A DNA stretch of 64,000 nucleotides from Bifidobacterium breve (GTDB taxonomy: Bacteria > Actinomycetota > Actinomycetes > Nanopelagicales > Nanopelagicaceae): contig CAMCYS010000004.1 of the NCBI GenBank assembly GCA_945885625.1, forward strand, positions 1 to 64,000, read 5' to 3'. Positions within the stretch are counted from its first letter, which is position 1. The number at the start of each line of letters is the position of its first letter. The notes under the pieces were generated by a model, which saw only the letters and a list, made by a program, of their open reading frames with translations, was not told the origin of the DNA and searched no databases. This document shows positions 44,801 through 52,891 of the stretch, piece by piece. Both the position numbers and the translations under genes were made by a program.

Positions 44801-47800
44801 TTCGCTATGTATTAGGTGGCGGAACATCGACCGATGCAAACATTGCTAACACTGATAGCGAATGCGTAACTTTAGGTCTCTGTACAGATGGTCAAATTAT
44901 TGAAACTTCTATTGCGCCGACTCGCACTGGTTATGACTTCGCGGGCTGGGTAGATCAAAGTGGTGAGACTGTCGCGGCGGCATCTAGTTATACAGTGCGC
45001 GACGACCATTACATTCTTTTTGCTACTTGGACATTTAAGAGCTACAACATTATTTTCGACGCGCAAACTGGTTCTGGTGCACCAGCAATACAAACTGGAA
45101 ATCTGGGGCAGATTGTTAGTTTGTCAGCGACTGCACCAACGCCACCTGCGGGCCAAAACTTCTTAGGCTGGAATACCGCAGCTGACGGTTCGGGTAATTC
45201 TTATGGTGCGGGGGCCCAACTAATTCTGGGTGCTGACAACGTAACGCTCTATGCCCAGTATGCCGCAGCCACAATCATTGTTATCTACATTGGCACTCTA
45301 ACCAGCGGCTCACTACCTGCTGCGCAAAGTGCTGCAAGTGGATCAAGTATTCAGTTAGCCGCAGGTACCGGTTTTACTCGCACTGGATATAACTTCGCCG
45401 GTTGGTCAGATGGTTCGCAAGTTATTGCAGCGAGCACCTCTTACCAAATGCCAGTTGTTAACACTCAATTAACTGCGCAATGGACAGTCGCGTTACCTAA
45501 TACGCCAGCTGCGCCAACTGCAGTTGCTGGCGATGGCAACGCAGTTGTAACTGTTAACCCAGGAACTGGCAGTGGTGGCGATGTGGTTTCTTACACAATT
45601 ACCGCATCCCCTGGTGGCGCTAGTTGTACCGTTTATGCGCCAGCTCTTACTTGCACAATTTCACCGCTACCAAATAACACCACATACACTTTTACAACTA
45701 CCGCTACAAATGCAACTGGAACAACTTCTTCTTCGCCAGCCTCGACTTCAGCAAAACCACTCGCTAAACCTGATGCACCAAGTAGCGTAATTGTGACCGC
45801 TTCAAACGGAGCCGCGACCGTTTCTTTCACAGCACCTGAGAATTCTGCCGAATCAGCACCAACTAAGTACACAATTACTTCATCCCCTGCTGGCGGATCT
45901 TGTGAATTAACTGCACCATTCCCAAATCCATTAGCTTGCAACATAACCGGTTTAACAAATGGAACTGCGTATACCTTTACCGTCGTTGCCGAGAACGCAC
46001 TATTTACTTCAGATGCTTCAACTGCTTCTCTTGCGGCTACCCCAAAAACCTTGCCAGGTGCACCAGGGATAAGTGCCTCATCAAGCGCATCCGGTACTGC
46101 AACAATTACGGTCACTGCACCCGCAAGCAATGGTGGCTCTGCAATTACTGGCTACACAGTTACTTCTTCACCTGGTGGCTTCACTTGCACGGTGGCACCT
46201 TCAGCTAACCCATTAGCCTGTGACATCTCCACGCTAGTAAATGGCACTTCTTATACCTTTACCGCGGTCGCGACCAACATTGTTGGCGATTCGATAGCTT
46301 CCAGCGCTTCGACATCATTGATTCCACAAGGTCCGGCTTCTGCGCCAACTACGATTTCTGCAGCAGCCGGGGATGCCAAAGCCACCATAACTTTCAGCGG
46401 CGCAGTGACAAACGGCTCGACAATTACTGGATACACAGTGCAGGCATATGACAGCAACGGTAGCGCCGTTGATGGCTCGACTTGCACGGTAACAACTTCA
46501 ACAGGGGGCGGCTCTTGCGAAGTAACAGGGCTTGCCAATGGTTCGAGCTACACATTTAAAGCAGTCACTAATTCGACAGCCAACGGTTCGTCACTTACTT
46601 CGGCTGCATCGATTGCAACATCGGCAATCATGCCGGCATCGGCGCCTGATGCACCAACTGATCTAGAAGTTACTTCTGGCACTGGCAAGGTAACTGTTAC
46701 TTGGACCGAGCCATCAGCAAATGGTTCAGTAATTCTTAGCTATACAGTTCAAGCTTATGATGCTTCGGGAAATGCAGTTGCAGGTGCGACATGTACTGCA
46801 ATCGCACCAGCTGTAACTTGCGATGTATCAACTAGTTTAGTTGCTGGAAATAACTACACCTTTAAAGTAATCGCCACAAATGCGATCGGACCTTCATCGG
46901 CTTCGACTGCTTCTCCAGCTGCTGCGATTAACGCTGCGCCATCGGTTCCACTGTCAGTAACTGCAATTGCCGGAAATGCATTAGCAACGCCATCATGGGA
47001 TCCACCAGCAAATATCAATGGATCAGCAATAACTGGTTATACCGCAACAGCATATGACGCGAACAATGTTGCTAGGGGTACTTGTACTTCAGTAGCTCCG
47101 GATACAACCTGCGAAATAACCGGTCTGACAAATGGCGCTCCTTATACATTTAAAGTCACTGCCACTAATGGAATTGGTACCTCACTAGCCTCCTTGGCTT
47201 CAGCTGCCGTGATCCCATCAACAGTGCCAAACCCACCAACTGCAGTATCTGCCGCACCTCTAGACGGTGGTGCAACAGTTTCATTTACCGCACCTGTTAA
47301 CAATGGTGGGTCTGCAATCACTGGTTATCTAATTATCGCCAGCAACGGAGTCACAGGAACGGGTGCTACTTCACCTCTGAACATTTCAGGTCTCGATAAC
47401 GGAACCGCTTATACATTTACAGTAAAGGCATTGAATATAAATGGTGAATCAATTGCCTCGGTTGCTTCAACATCAGTAACACCAGCTGCCATAGTTCCGC
47501 CAACTGTAAGCACTGAAGCAAAACCAACGGGTGTTCCTTACACAGGATCTACATTGACTGCAGCTCTGACATTTACGGGTGCACCGAATCCAACTGTTAC
47601 CTATCAATGGGTTGCCTGCACTTTAGAAACTGATCCTTCAACATGTACCGATATTGCTGGCGCAACTAGTACAACTTTTACCTTAACCTCTGCTCAAGTT
47701 GGAAAATATCTTGCGGTTAAAGGTACCGCAACCAATACAGGTGGTTCGATTACTGAGATATCTCCAGTAACAGATCTAGCTACCGCTGCCCTAACCATTG

Positions 47801-49560
47801 CTGCCCCAAATAGCGGAATCAACGGAACTGCTGGTTCTGCCTATTCGATGATCCCAACTTCAACTGGTGGATCTTCACCAAAAACATTTGCAATTTCTAG
47901 TGGAACGCTTCCAGCCGGATTAACTATTGACCCCGCGACTGGCGAAGTAAGTGGAACACCAACAGCTGCCGGTACATCAACAATTACGATTACCGTTACT
48001 GGTGCAGATGGAGTAACTGCGAATTTAACTCTGGCGATCTCAATTGCGGCAGCATATGTTGCACCAGCTCCGGCCCCAACCCCACCACCAGCGCCGGCTC
48101 CTGCACCAGCTCCAGCCCCAACGCCACCACCTGCTCCAGTAACAGTTGCGCCAACTGTTACTTCTTCAGGCGTCCCGATCGGAACTCCAATGGCCGGCAT
48201 ATCTTTGAGCGCAAATACCTTATTTACGGGCACTCCAGCCCCAACCATCACTTATCAATGGTTACTTTGCCTTTCACCAACTGATGTAAACACCTGCATT
48301 GAAGTTGGTGGCGCAACCGGGTCAACTTATTCTGCTCGTGCTGCAGATATCGGAAGTTATGTACGATTGAAAGCAACTGCGACAAATAGCGCTGGCACAG
48401 TTACTGACATTTCAGCAGCAAGCGGCCCAATTGTGGCAGCCGCAACTATTACGGCGCCAACATCTGGCTTAAATGGGATAACTGGAACGGCCTATTCATT
48501 ACCGCTGAATATTTCTGGTGGCAAAGTGCCAATCACTTTTGCGATCACTAATGGGGCGCTACCTGCAGGACTAACAATTGATCCAGCCACTGGAAAAATT
48601 AGTGGCACTCCAACTGGTAGCGGCACTTACACCTTCACAGTAACTGCTACTGATGCCAACGGTGTTAGAACGTCAGTAACTCTAGCGATCACAATTAACA
48701 AGCCAGTTGTTGAGTATTCGATCGAGAACTTTGCCTACGCCCTGACTGGCACTGCAGCAACGCTCTCTTGGAAAGCAATAGATGTTCCGGCAATTATTGA
48801 AATCACCGCATCTGATGGAACAAAGCAGAATTTAACAGTTGCAGCTGGCGTCGGCCAAGTAGTTGTCTCAAATCTTGAGCCAGGCTTTGCTTACTCGGCA
48901 ACTGCGACACCTAATGCCGCAGTAAATAGTGGATCTTCCAAATCTTTATCATTTGGTATCGCGCCTCGTGATCCTTCAAATCTTCAAGTAACAGACTCAG
49001 GTGCAAATCTGAAAGTGACTTGGACAGGAGCTGCAGGTTCTGCCCAGTATCGAATTGCCTTAGTTGCTGAAGGAAAACCAATTCAAGTATTTACAACTAG
49101 CGATACCAATATTGTGATTCCAGCAGACTTGGCGGTTGGCTATACCGTGTCAGTTGTTGCACTTGGTGCTGGTGAATTGAAATCGAATGCAGTTTCAGGT
49201 CAGTTCACTCCGAAGGCGGCTCCAACACCAACCCCATCGCCTTCAGCAACTCCTACGCCAACACCGACCCCAACACCTTCAGCAACTCCTACGCCAAAAC
49301 CTTCAGCAACTCCGAAACCAACTATTTCTCCTACCCCAAAGCCGACGGTTACTCCGAAACCAACAGTGACGCCAAAAGCAACAGCAACACCAAAGCCAAC
49401 CGTTAAACCAAAGGTGACAGCAACACCAAAGCCAACCGTTAAACCAAAGGCGACAAATAAGCCATCGATTGCTCCAACAACCGATAGTTCAAAAGTAAAA
49501 GTAAATAATTTAAAGCCTGGTCAAAAGATCAAGGTAACTGTGAAAGTCAAGGTGAAGTAA
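38827..49560 (+). CDS. Giant secreted surface protein (adhesin-like), 3577 residues
   Basis: Start GTG 38827 follows AAGAGG. The basic N terminus and hydrophobic stretch (LATLLATTLISGLFVSIP...AIAA) form a long signal peptide. Then come two glycine-rich domains (VLIVAGGGGGGDS; FFLIGAGGG), about 15 InlB-type B-repeats (pattern GYxFxGWNTxADGSGxxY...LYAxW), FN3-like modules with a cysteine pair in most, and two repeats of an Ig-like plus putative-Ig (ISSGTLPAGLTIDPATGEVSGTP) unit joined by a Pro/Ala linker. A Pro/Thr/Lys stalk ends in KVKVNNLKPGQKIKVTVKVKVK-like sequence. There is no LPXTG sorting signal. Adhesion or particle attachment is the likely role. Overlaps the next gene by one base. Confidence 0.9.
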   Translation: MNLVWRRKKKIHARPKLATLLATTLISGLFVSIPMPAIAAACNPTSTTASNGDTILTFTTVGTCDWTVPAEATQAQVLIVAGGGGGGDSRDYQTGGGGGGGGYFQANNLAIYGSIAVSVGAGGTGGANSATSNSTSTSRGSAGGDSSFGTLKVGGGGGGNSWNYTLGAAAMSGTGGASYLTGGNGGGARSRPNPSAATQSGGSGGTHSSSGILFLETTLTGTAGAAGNNSNSGDYGTGGVGGSIASANRTSSISGSSYVYSHGGTFKWSTGAQTYGSGGDTNYLGATDGNGGGAGFQGIVIVRYSQPPAGTSVLSFNANGGTGSDASSVLTTGTAGVVPSSTNIRRAGFEFNGWNTVANGSGDPYALGAPITISANTILYAQWIRIPGPSCAAGVGKGGVQAATLELARGGHGCVGISYKQSNGTYTTITFNYTGADQSWTSPDGATSLTFFLIGAGGGSSTLSGSGSGGSAGFSIGTYAVSAQTTFKIIVGQGGYSLGNVSTYGGGGAGGGAEGGYGSGGGRSAIRLGTGSTDLITAGGGGGGGYNNFCGGGGGGNVGGDAAKRNSVDGGGGTQIAGGVGGYSINNLPGTVGSAYQGGTGRDGSGGGGGGYFGGGGGGDNAGGGGGSGFIGGAGITNGSTVAGTCGTVGNSAAFVFSITYDGNQNTGGTAPSGIEINALTSTTAATNSGSLTRTGFTPAGWNTRADGAGTNYPFGSAITPSGDTTLYAQWNSTITYNGNGQTSLISTVPAPTTAKGSSNTILAAPTTLLRTNFVFDGWNTAANGSGTSYASGLTTYSSTGSTTLYAQWKAVITFNGNTNSAGSAPTIVNTTTSTITLPGNTGSLAKTGYSFSGWNTAADGSGTTFAVDTSYTVTGTTTLYAAWTPSNTGLTPNFKADTTAPIGVLASTAYVINNVYAGTTNDLILSDLPDKIQIIASVASGTLAITTTTNLTLPTGYQSTLSTAAARISFIGNVTDVNAALATLRYTAAATAASGNITVIAAYIGLAGTFRYNTTTPVDFSNQFPALTRTIAIGALVAPTAPTLATASDTGTLNNDKITNDNTPTINLGGLTVGATVTLTATPASGPAVTCTFVAQSTSSSCTFATMLDGTYSIAATQTLGGTTTGASTALANVKIDTVRPTVTLSSTSITSGGNSLATPTAPSKNYNISATFTEVVNGFVIGDVTKNTESTGWSITTTALSTSALAAYTFNVANTTGAGNAAGKLYLSVAEGVASDVAGNTNVATTSSFIINTVIQLTLTNEYQAGINPVVGGNNATVAQTTSGQALDISGQAGVTRANHTFAGWSLVTTNGSGAVIPSPFIPTVPVKLYSSWTPNNYVVTYNANGGNGAPATVSQSFNYGGTALVPSAIGTLNRTGYRFDGWSTTQVASGTIYSNPNDTSIVGTTTKTYSPTASIILYAKWTALPFAVSFNANGGAGTKPNLAIVAGTASTIVTNTEITRAGYTFTGWNTAADNTGTTYGNTGTITAYSNVVLYAIWVIKAPAVPTVSATAGNGEATISITSSLLGTSTNGAPASFTITALDSSGAALSPAKTCTVITPATSCVITGLSNTVGYKFSATATNAGGTSTAGAASTTVTPAGFGVTYNVAANGGTTATASATFNAGTPLVLPAATRNGYTFAGWYSAASGGTLIGPAGGAYSPTATAIVYATWTAITYAITYNGNGNTSGATPANGAYTSGGTNYSILGANTLVKTGYDFAGWNTAADGSGTDYAAAATYSISANLNLFAKWTATNYTVTYSLNSATTGTLPTQGTKTIGQTFQLAAATGITKTDFTFGGWSDGTNTYTAGTNYTVGTANVTLTAVWVATYIITYDKNGATTGTAPALTSYVTGATGITLAAAGDLLKSGYTFDGWSTTPTGTAVSSPYTVSANTTLYAKWALSTININFAAGTANAAPASPVALPTNTSATFGSLYQLPNSSTASVSAGGNVYVFSGWSDGSATYQPGSQYRMTANVPTFTAQWNRVYDVRYVLGGGTSTDANIANTDSECVTLGLCTDGQIIETSIAPTRTGYDFAGWVDQSGETVAAASSYTVRDDHYILFATWTFKSYNIIFDAQTGSGAPAIQTGNLGQIVSLSATAPTPPAGQNFLGWNTAADGSGNSYGAGAQLILGADNVTLYAQYAAATIIVIYIGTLTSGSLPAAQSAASGSSIQLAAGTGFTRTGYNFAGWSDGSQVIAASTSYQMPVVNTQLTAQWTVALPNTPAAPTAVAGDGNAVVTVNPGTGSGGDVVSYTITASPGGASCTVYAPALTCTISPLPNNTTYTFTTTATNATGTTSSSPASTSAKPLAKPDAPSSVIVTASNGAATVSFTAPENSAESAPTKYTITSSPAGGSCELTAPFPNPLACNITGLTNGTAYTFTVVAENALFTSDASTASLAATPKTLPGAPGISASSSASGTATITVTAPASNGGSAITGYTVTSSPGGFTCTVAPSANPLACDISTLVNGTSYTFTAVATNIVGDSIASSASTSLIPQGPASAPTTISAAAGDAKATITFSGAVTNGSTITGYTVQAYDSNGSAVDGSTCTVTTSTGGGSCEVTGLANGSSYTFKAVTNSTANGSSLTSAASIATSAIMPASAPDAPTDLEVTSGTGKVTVTWTEPSANGSVILSYTVQAYDASGNAVAGATCTAIAPAVTCDVSTSLVAGNNYTFKVIATNAIGPSSASTASPAAAINAAPSVPLSVTAIAGNALATPSWDPPANINGSAITGYTATAYDANNVARGTCTSVAPDTTCEITGLTNGAPYTFKVTATNGIGTSLASLASAAVIPSTVPNPPTAVSAAPLDGGATVSFTAPVNNGGSAITGYLIIASNGVTGTGATSPLNISGLDNGTAYTFTVKALNINGESIASVASTSVTPAAIVPPTVSTEAKPTGVPYTGSTLTAALTFTGAPNPTVTYQWVACTLETDPSTCTDIAGATSTTFTLTSAQVGKYLAVKGTATNTGGSITEISPVTDLATAALTIAAPNSGINGTAGSAYSMIPTSTGGSSPKTFAISSGTLPAGLTIDPATGEVSGTPTAAGTSTITITVTGADGVTANLTLAISIAAAYVAPAPAPTPPPAPAPAPAPAPTPPPAPVTVAPTVTSSGVPIGTPMAGISLSANTLFTGTPAPTITYQWLLCLSPTDVNTCIEVGGATGSTYSARAADIGSYVRLKATATNSAGTVTDISAASGPIVAAATITAPTSGLNGITGTAYSLPLNISGGKVPITFAITNGALPAGLTIDPATGKISGTPTGSGTYTFTVTATDANGVRTSVTLAITINKPVVEYSIENFAYALTGTAATLSWKAIDVPAIIEITASDGTKQNLTVAAGVGQVVVSNLEPGFAYSATATPNAAVNSGSSKSLSFGIAPRDPSNLQVTDSGANLKVTWTGAAGSAQYRIALVAEGKPIQVFTTSDTNIVIPADLAVGYTVSVVALGAGELKSNAVSGQFTPKAAPTPTPSPSATPTPTPTPTPSATPTPKPSATPKPTISPTPKPTVTPKPTVTPKATATPKPTVKPKVTATPKPTVKPKATNKPSIAPTTDSSKVKVNNLKPGQKIKVTVKVKVK
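39061..40750 (+). repeat. Glycine-codon-rich coding repeats of the giant protein
   Basis: Dense GGT/GGC runs encode two glycine-rich domains (around 39061-39720 and 40180-40740) separated by one B-repeat. The codons vary, which suggests selection on the protein rather than recent DNA slippage. Confidence 0.7.
49205..49500 (+). repeat. Pro/Thr/Lys stalk-coding repeats
   Basis: Short repeats encode PTPTPSPSATPTP-like and TPKPTVKPK-like sequence. A 36-nt unit (49381-49416) is repeated in tandem at 49417-49452 with one difference, pointing to recent duplication. Confidence 0.75.
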
Positions 49561-51245
49561 TGCGTAAAATCCTTTTACTGATTTTGCTATTTCTTAATCT
49601 GTCAGTCTTGCCAAGTTGGTCTGCCGATGAAGTTATCATTGATCGGATATCAGTAGCAGAGGCCGAAGACTTGGATATTCAGATTCCTAATGATGTGCCA
49701 CCAGGATTTCACTCAGTTGAAATTGAAGTTTATGATGAGAGCAAAACACTTAGTAAACAGGAGATTGTTTTCTGTAAAAATTTGGAAGGTGAAGTTCGCT
49801 GGGATAACATTTGTCCTGATGTTACCGAACTGTGGGCATATGAAGATTTAATGAAAATCAAAGAGCGAGAGAAGCTGCCTGCTTATAGCCCAGCTCAAGA
49901 ACCAGAGAAATCAAGAGATTTACAAGTAGCAGCATTCGCCGCCCTTGCTGCTCTAACTGTTGCAGGGTCTGCTAAAGAGAAGAAGAGCAGAGAGAACGAA
50001 GAGCCATCAGAGGGCGAAGATAGAGAGCAAGAGGATCTTGCCTCAGTTGATTCTGGAAAATTAGCCTTAATCAAGCGTGACCCTGGTCGAGGCGATCTCT
50101 CTAGGACTTGGCAGAATCCATATACCGATGAGAGTGATTATCTCTTTGTTGCAGCAGCCTATAAAGCTTCAGGTTATTCCCCATTACTGGCTCGCACCTT
50201 GGCTGATGGCAGTTATTTGCGCTCTATTTTGGGCTCTTTTGCTGGATTCCTATATCCAATATCAGTGCTTTTGGGTCTCGTCGCACTGATTGATGTTGGG
50301 GCGCAAGCGATGGCACCAGCACTAGCCATTATTTTGGCAATTGTTGTAGTTGGTATTCTCGATGCTTTTGCTGGCTTTACCGCGGCAGCCATCTTCTTCT
50401 TAGGCGTCTTCATTACCGGGCACATGGGAACTCGACATGAACTACTAACGGTTGCGGGACTAATGGTTATCTTCTTTGCGCCAGCACTTCTTGCTAGCGC
50501 AGTCCGTCCATTACGTAGATTAGTAAGCAACGGCGAAGAGGGCTGGGAAAGAATTACCGACTACGCACTAGCAATTCTATTAACTGGCTGGGCAGTCGAA
50601 AAAATGGTTAATGCGCTAAATGGTTTAGCATCCGTGCAGCTAGCAATCACTTACCAAGCAACCACAATCGCTATCTGGTCTGCAGTGTTAGTTGGAATCC
50701 GAATCGCACTTGAAGATCTTTCGACATACCATTATCCAGTTCGCTTACAAGCGGTTACTGCTGAATTACAAGATCCAGATCAGTATCAGAAGATTGTTTC
50801 TCTGATGATCAAAACCTTCATCTTCATCATGCTTGCTGCACCGTTTGTAGGCTTTAATATTCAGTTGATTCTGGGAACAGCGCTTTTTGTCTTCCCAAGT
50901 GTCGCAAGCATGACATTTGTCAATAAGTTACCAAAGGTCCCAAATATTCACTGGCTCGTACCAAAGGGCGCCTTCAAAATTGTTGCGATGGTCTTTGTCG
51001 GCTTCATATTCTCTAACTGGGTGCAGAGTCAATTCAATAATCCGCAAACCTTCCTTAAGTGGAGTTTTGTGATTCTAACTTTCCCAGGAATCTTCTTCGC
51101 AATTCTGGGTTGGATTGCTAAGGCACCCGAGAAGAGCTGGCGCTCAAACAAGAACGGTCAGATCGCATACCGAATTCTCGGTGTTGTGGTATTCCTATTG
51201 GTTGTTCAGATTGTGCGCGGAGTCGACCTGACCAGTTGGCTCTAA
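49560..51245 (+). CDS. Polytopic membrane protein coupled to the giant surface protein
   Basis: This 561-residue protein has a signal peptide (ILLLILLFLNLSVLPSWS), an extracytoplasmic domain of about 95 residues with two cysteines (IVFCKNLEGEVRWDNICP), a possible helix near 122-137, a charged acidic/basic segment (KEKKSRENEEPSEGEDREQED), and some ten further helices from about residue 210. I recognise no known transporter or peptidase motif. The TAATG overlap with the giant gene suggests a shared role, such as export, anchoring or assembly of the surface protein. Function is inferred from position only. Confidence 0.7.
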   Translation: MRKILLLILLFLNLSVLPSWSADEVIIDRISVAEAEDLDIQIPNDVPPGFHSVEIEVYDESKTLSKQEIVFCKNLEGEVRWDNICPDVTELWAYEDLMKIKEREKLPAYSPAQEPEKSRDLQVAAFAALAALTVAGSAKEKKSRENEEPSEGEDREQEDLASVDSGKLALIKRDPGRGDLSRTWQNPYTDESDYLFVAAAYKASGYSPLLARTLADGSYLRSILGSFAGFLYPISVLLGLVALIDVGAQAMAPALAIILAIVVVGILDAFAGFTAAAIFFLGVFITGHMGTRHELLTVAGLMVIFFAPALLASAVRPLRRLVSNGEEGWERITDYALAILLTGWAVEKMVNALNGLASVQLAITYQATTIAIWSAVLVGIRIALEDLSTYHYPVRLQAVTAELQDPDQYQKIVSLMIKTFIFIMLAAPFVGFNIQLILGTALFVFPSVASMTFVNKLPKVPNIHWLVPKGAFKIVAMVFVGFIFSNWVQSQFNNPQTFLKWSFVILTFPGIFFAILGWIAKAPEKSWRSNKNGQIAYRILGVVVFLLVVQIVRGVDLTSWL

Positions 51246-51265
51246 ATCCATTGATTACTGGGGTT

Positions 51266-52090
51266 CTACTTCATAAACAAGGCGTTTAGACGCCTGGTTG
51301 TGAAGAATAAACCAACACAAATCATCACCATAAAGTAAGTGAAATTAACTAATATGTTGATTCCAAATTCCCCGCTCATGGCTCGCGTCACCAATTCAAT
51401 AGCCTGTCGCAACGGCAAGGCTTTGATTATCGCTTGTGCCCAACCTGGGAAAACGGTTAGCGGATAGAAAGCACCAGAGAACAAGAACATTGGGAGTAAG
51501 AAAATTTCAAAGAAGTTCATCTGATGATGTGACTTCATGAAAGAAGTAATTGCCATGCCAAATGAAGCGAATCCAAAAGCCACAATAATGGCTGCCGGAA
51601 TCGCTAGGAGTGCCCACCACGAAGTAACCAGACCTAAGCCAGCGATTACCGCCGTAAAAGCTGTTGCGTAAATTCCACCGCGCATTAGCGCCCAGGCTAT
51701 TTCGCCCAGGGCAACATCTAGTGGCCCAAGCGAGGTTGCCAACATAGCCTTGTAAAGGCGGCTTTCATTTAGTTTGAAAAATACATTCCAGGTTGAATCA
51801 AGCATCGCGCCATTCATAGCACTTGTTGCTAATAACCCCGGAGCGATATAAGCAGCGTAAGAGATGTCACCGCCAGGTGTCGAGATATTGCCTACGAGTT
51901 CGCCAATGCCATATCCAAAAGAGAGCAGGTAAAGAACTGGCTCAAAGAAGCCACTTACTACGGCAATCCAGGCAGATGACTTAAAAGAAAGCCAGTTTCT
52001 AAGCAATACTTGCTGAGGTCGACCGGCGTAATATTTTTCGCCGAATTTTCCGATCCGACCTTCAGAGAGTTCTACAGCGTTGGATCTCAT
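51266..52090 (-). CDS. ABC-2 type permease, NodJ/DrrB-like (second)
   Basis: This 274-residue permease has six helices and the ABC-2 pattern SYAAYIAPGLLATSAMNGAMLDSTWNV, with a conserved FFEIFLLPMFLFSGAFYPLTVFPGWAQ segment near residue 195. It lies directly downstream of the first permease (their ends abut) and with it forms the membrane pore of an exporter. NodJ-like members export lipo-oligosaccharides and DrrB-like ones drugs; the substrate here may be an envelope component. Confidence 0.88.
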   Translation of the reverse strand: MRSNAVELSEGRIGKFGEKYYAGRPQQVLLRNWLSFKSSAWIAVVSGFFEPVLYLLSFGYGIGELVGNISTPGGDISYAAYIAPGLLATSAMNGAMLDSTWNVFFKLNESRLYKAMLATSLGPLDVALGEIAWALMRGGIYATAFTAVIAGLGLVTSWWALLAIPAAIIVAFGFASFGMAITSFMKSHHQMNFFEIFLLPMFLFSGAFYPLTVFPGWAQAIIKALPLRQAIELVTRAMSGEFGINILVNFTYFMVMICVGLFFTTRRLNALFMK

Positions 52091-52891
52091 TTACTTCTCT
52101 AACCTTTTAGCAAAAACTCGAGCAGATAAGAACAACCCAACTGCAACCATGGTGCTCAGTACGCCAAGATGAGTGAAAAGTTGTAAACCGGATAGCGGGT
52201 AGTCATAAGTCAGATAGCGACCAAGTTCAGTAGCGTGCCAAAGCGGCGAGATCCAGCCGAAAAATTGCAAGAAAATCGGCATTTGGGTGAGTGGGTAGAA
52301 GGTGCCCGAGAAGAGAAACATCGGGATCATGATGAAACGACCAACCAGGGTGAAGAAGAAGTTTTCATTTTCGATTTTGGCAGCTAATGCCAGCATCACA
52401 GCAGCCATCGAAGCTCCTGCTAATAGCGCTGCTGGCATTGCCAGCCAAGCGGTATCTGACTCAAGCGCGCCAAATAAATAGAGCACGATCCAGTAAATAA
52501 CTATCGAGACAATAGCGCGAGCCATTGCCGCCAGAAAAATACCTAAAGATATTTGTCGGGCGGTTAGTGGCGTAGAACGCATACCGAAGAAAGTACGGTT
52601 CCATTTAAATCCATCCATAACTGGGAAAATTACTTCATCACTACTTCCTTGAATCGCGGCACTTGCGAGTAATGCCGGTGCTAAGAAAGTTAAGTAACTC
52701 ACGCCGTTAACACCATTGTTGGCATCAATCAAGGAACCGACACCTATACCGATAGAAACCAGATAAAGCGTTGGATTAATTACGGCTGCAAACAAAATAA
52801 TGCCAGCCCACTTGAGCATGTTTCGAATCCGGGCTTCAGCTACATGAAATGAACCAAACCTAGAAACTTTACGAATATTGGCACTCATCAT
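52091..52891 (-). CDS. ABC-2 type permease, NodJ/DrrB-like (first)
   Basis: This 266-residue paralogue of the following permease shares GVSYLTFLAPALLASAAIQGSSDEV and IPMFLFSGTFYPLTQMP. It has six predicted helices. It overlaps the ATPase gene by 4 bp. Two different permeases with one ATPase suggest a heterodimeric exporter. Confidence 0.88.
   Translation of the reverse strand: MMSANIRKVSRFGSFHVAEARIRNMLKWAGIILFAAVINPTLYLVSIGIGVGSLIDANNGVNGVSYLTFLAPALLASAAIQGSSDEVIFPVMDGFKWNRTFFGMRSTPLTARQISLGIFLAAMARAIVSIVIYWIVLYLFGALESDTAWLAMPAALLAGASMAAVMLALAAKIENENFFFTLVGRFIMIPMFLFSGTFYPLTQMPIFLQFFGWISPLWHATELGRYLTYDYPLSGLQLFTHLGVLSTMVAVGLFLSARVFAKRLEK

Noticed and set aside
45633-46130. Long antisense ORFs inside the giant gene (also 46251-46538, 47841-48251)
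   Set aside because: They arise from the repetitive Thr/Ala/Gly-rich codons on the coding strand.
38827-49560. Repeats considered as CRISPR or minisatellite
   Set aside because: Repeats are protein-level modules with varied codons, with no spacer regularity; only the 36-nt stalk duplication is a DNA-level repeat.
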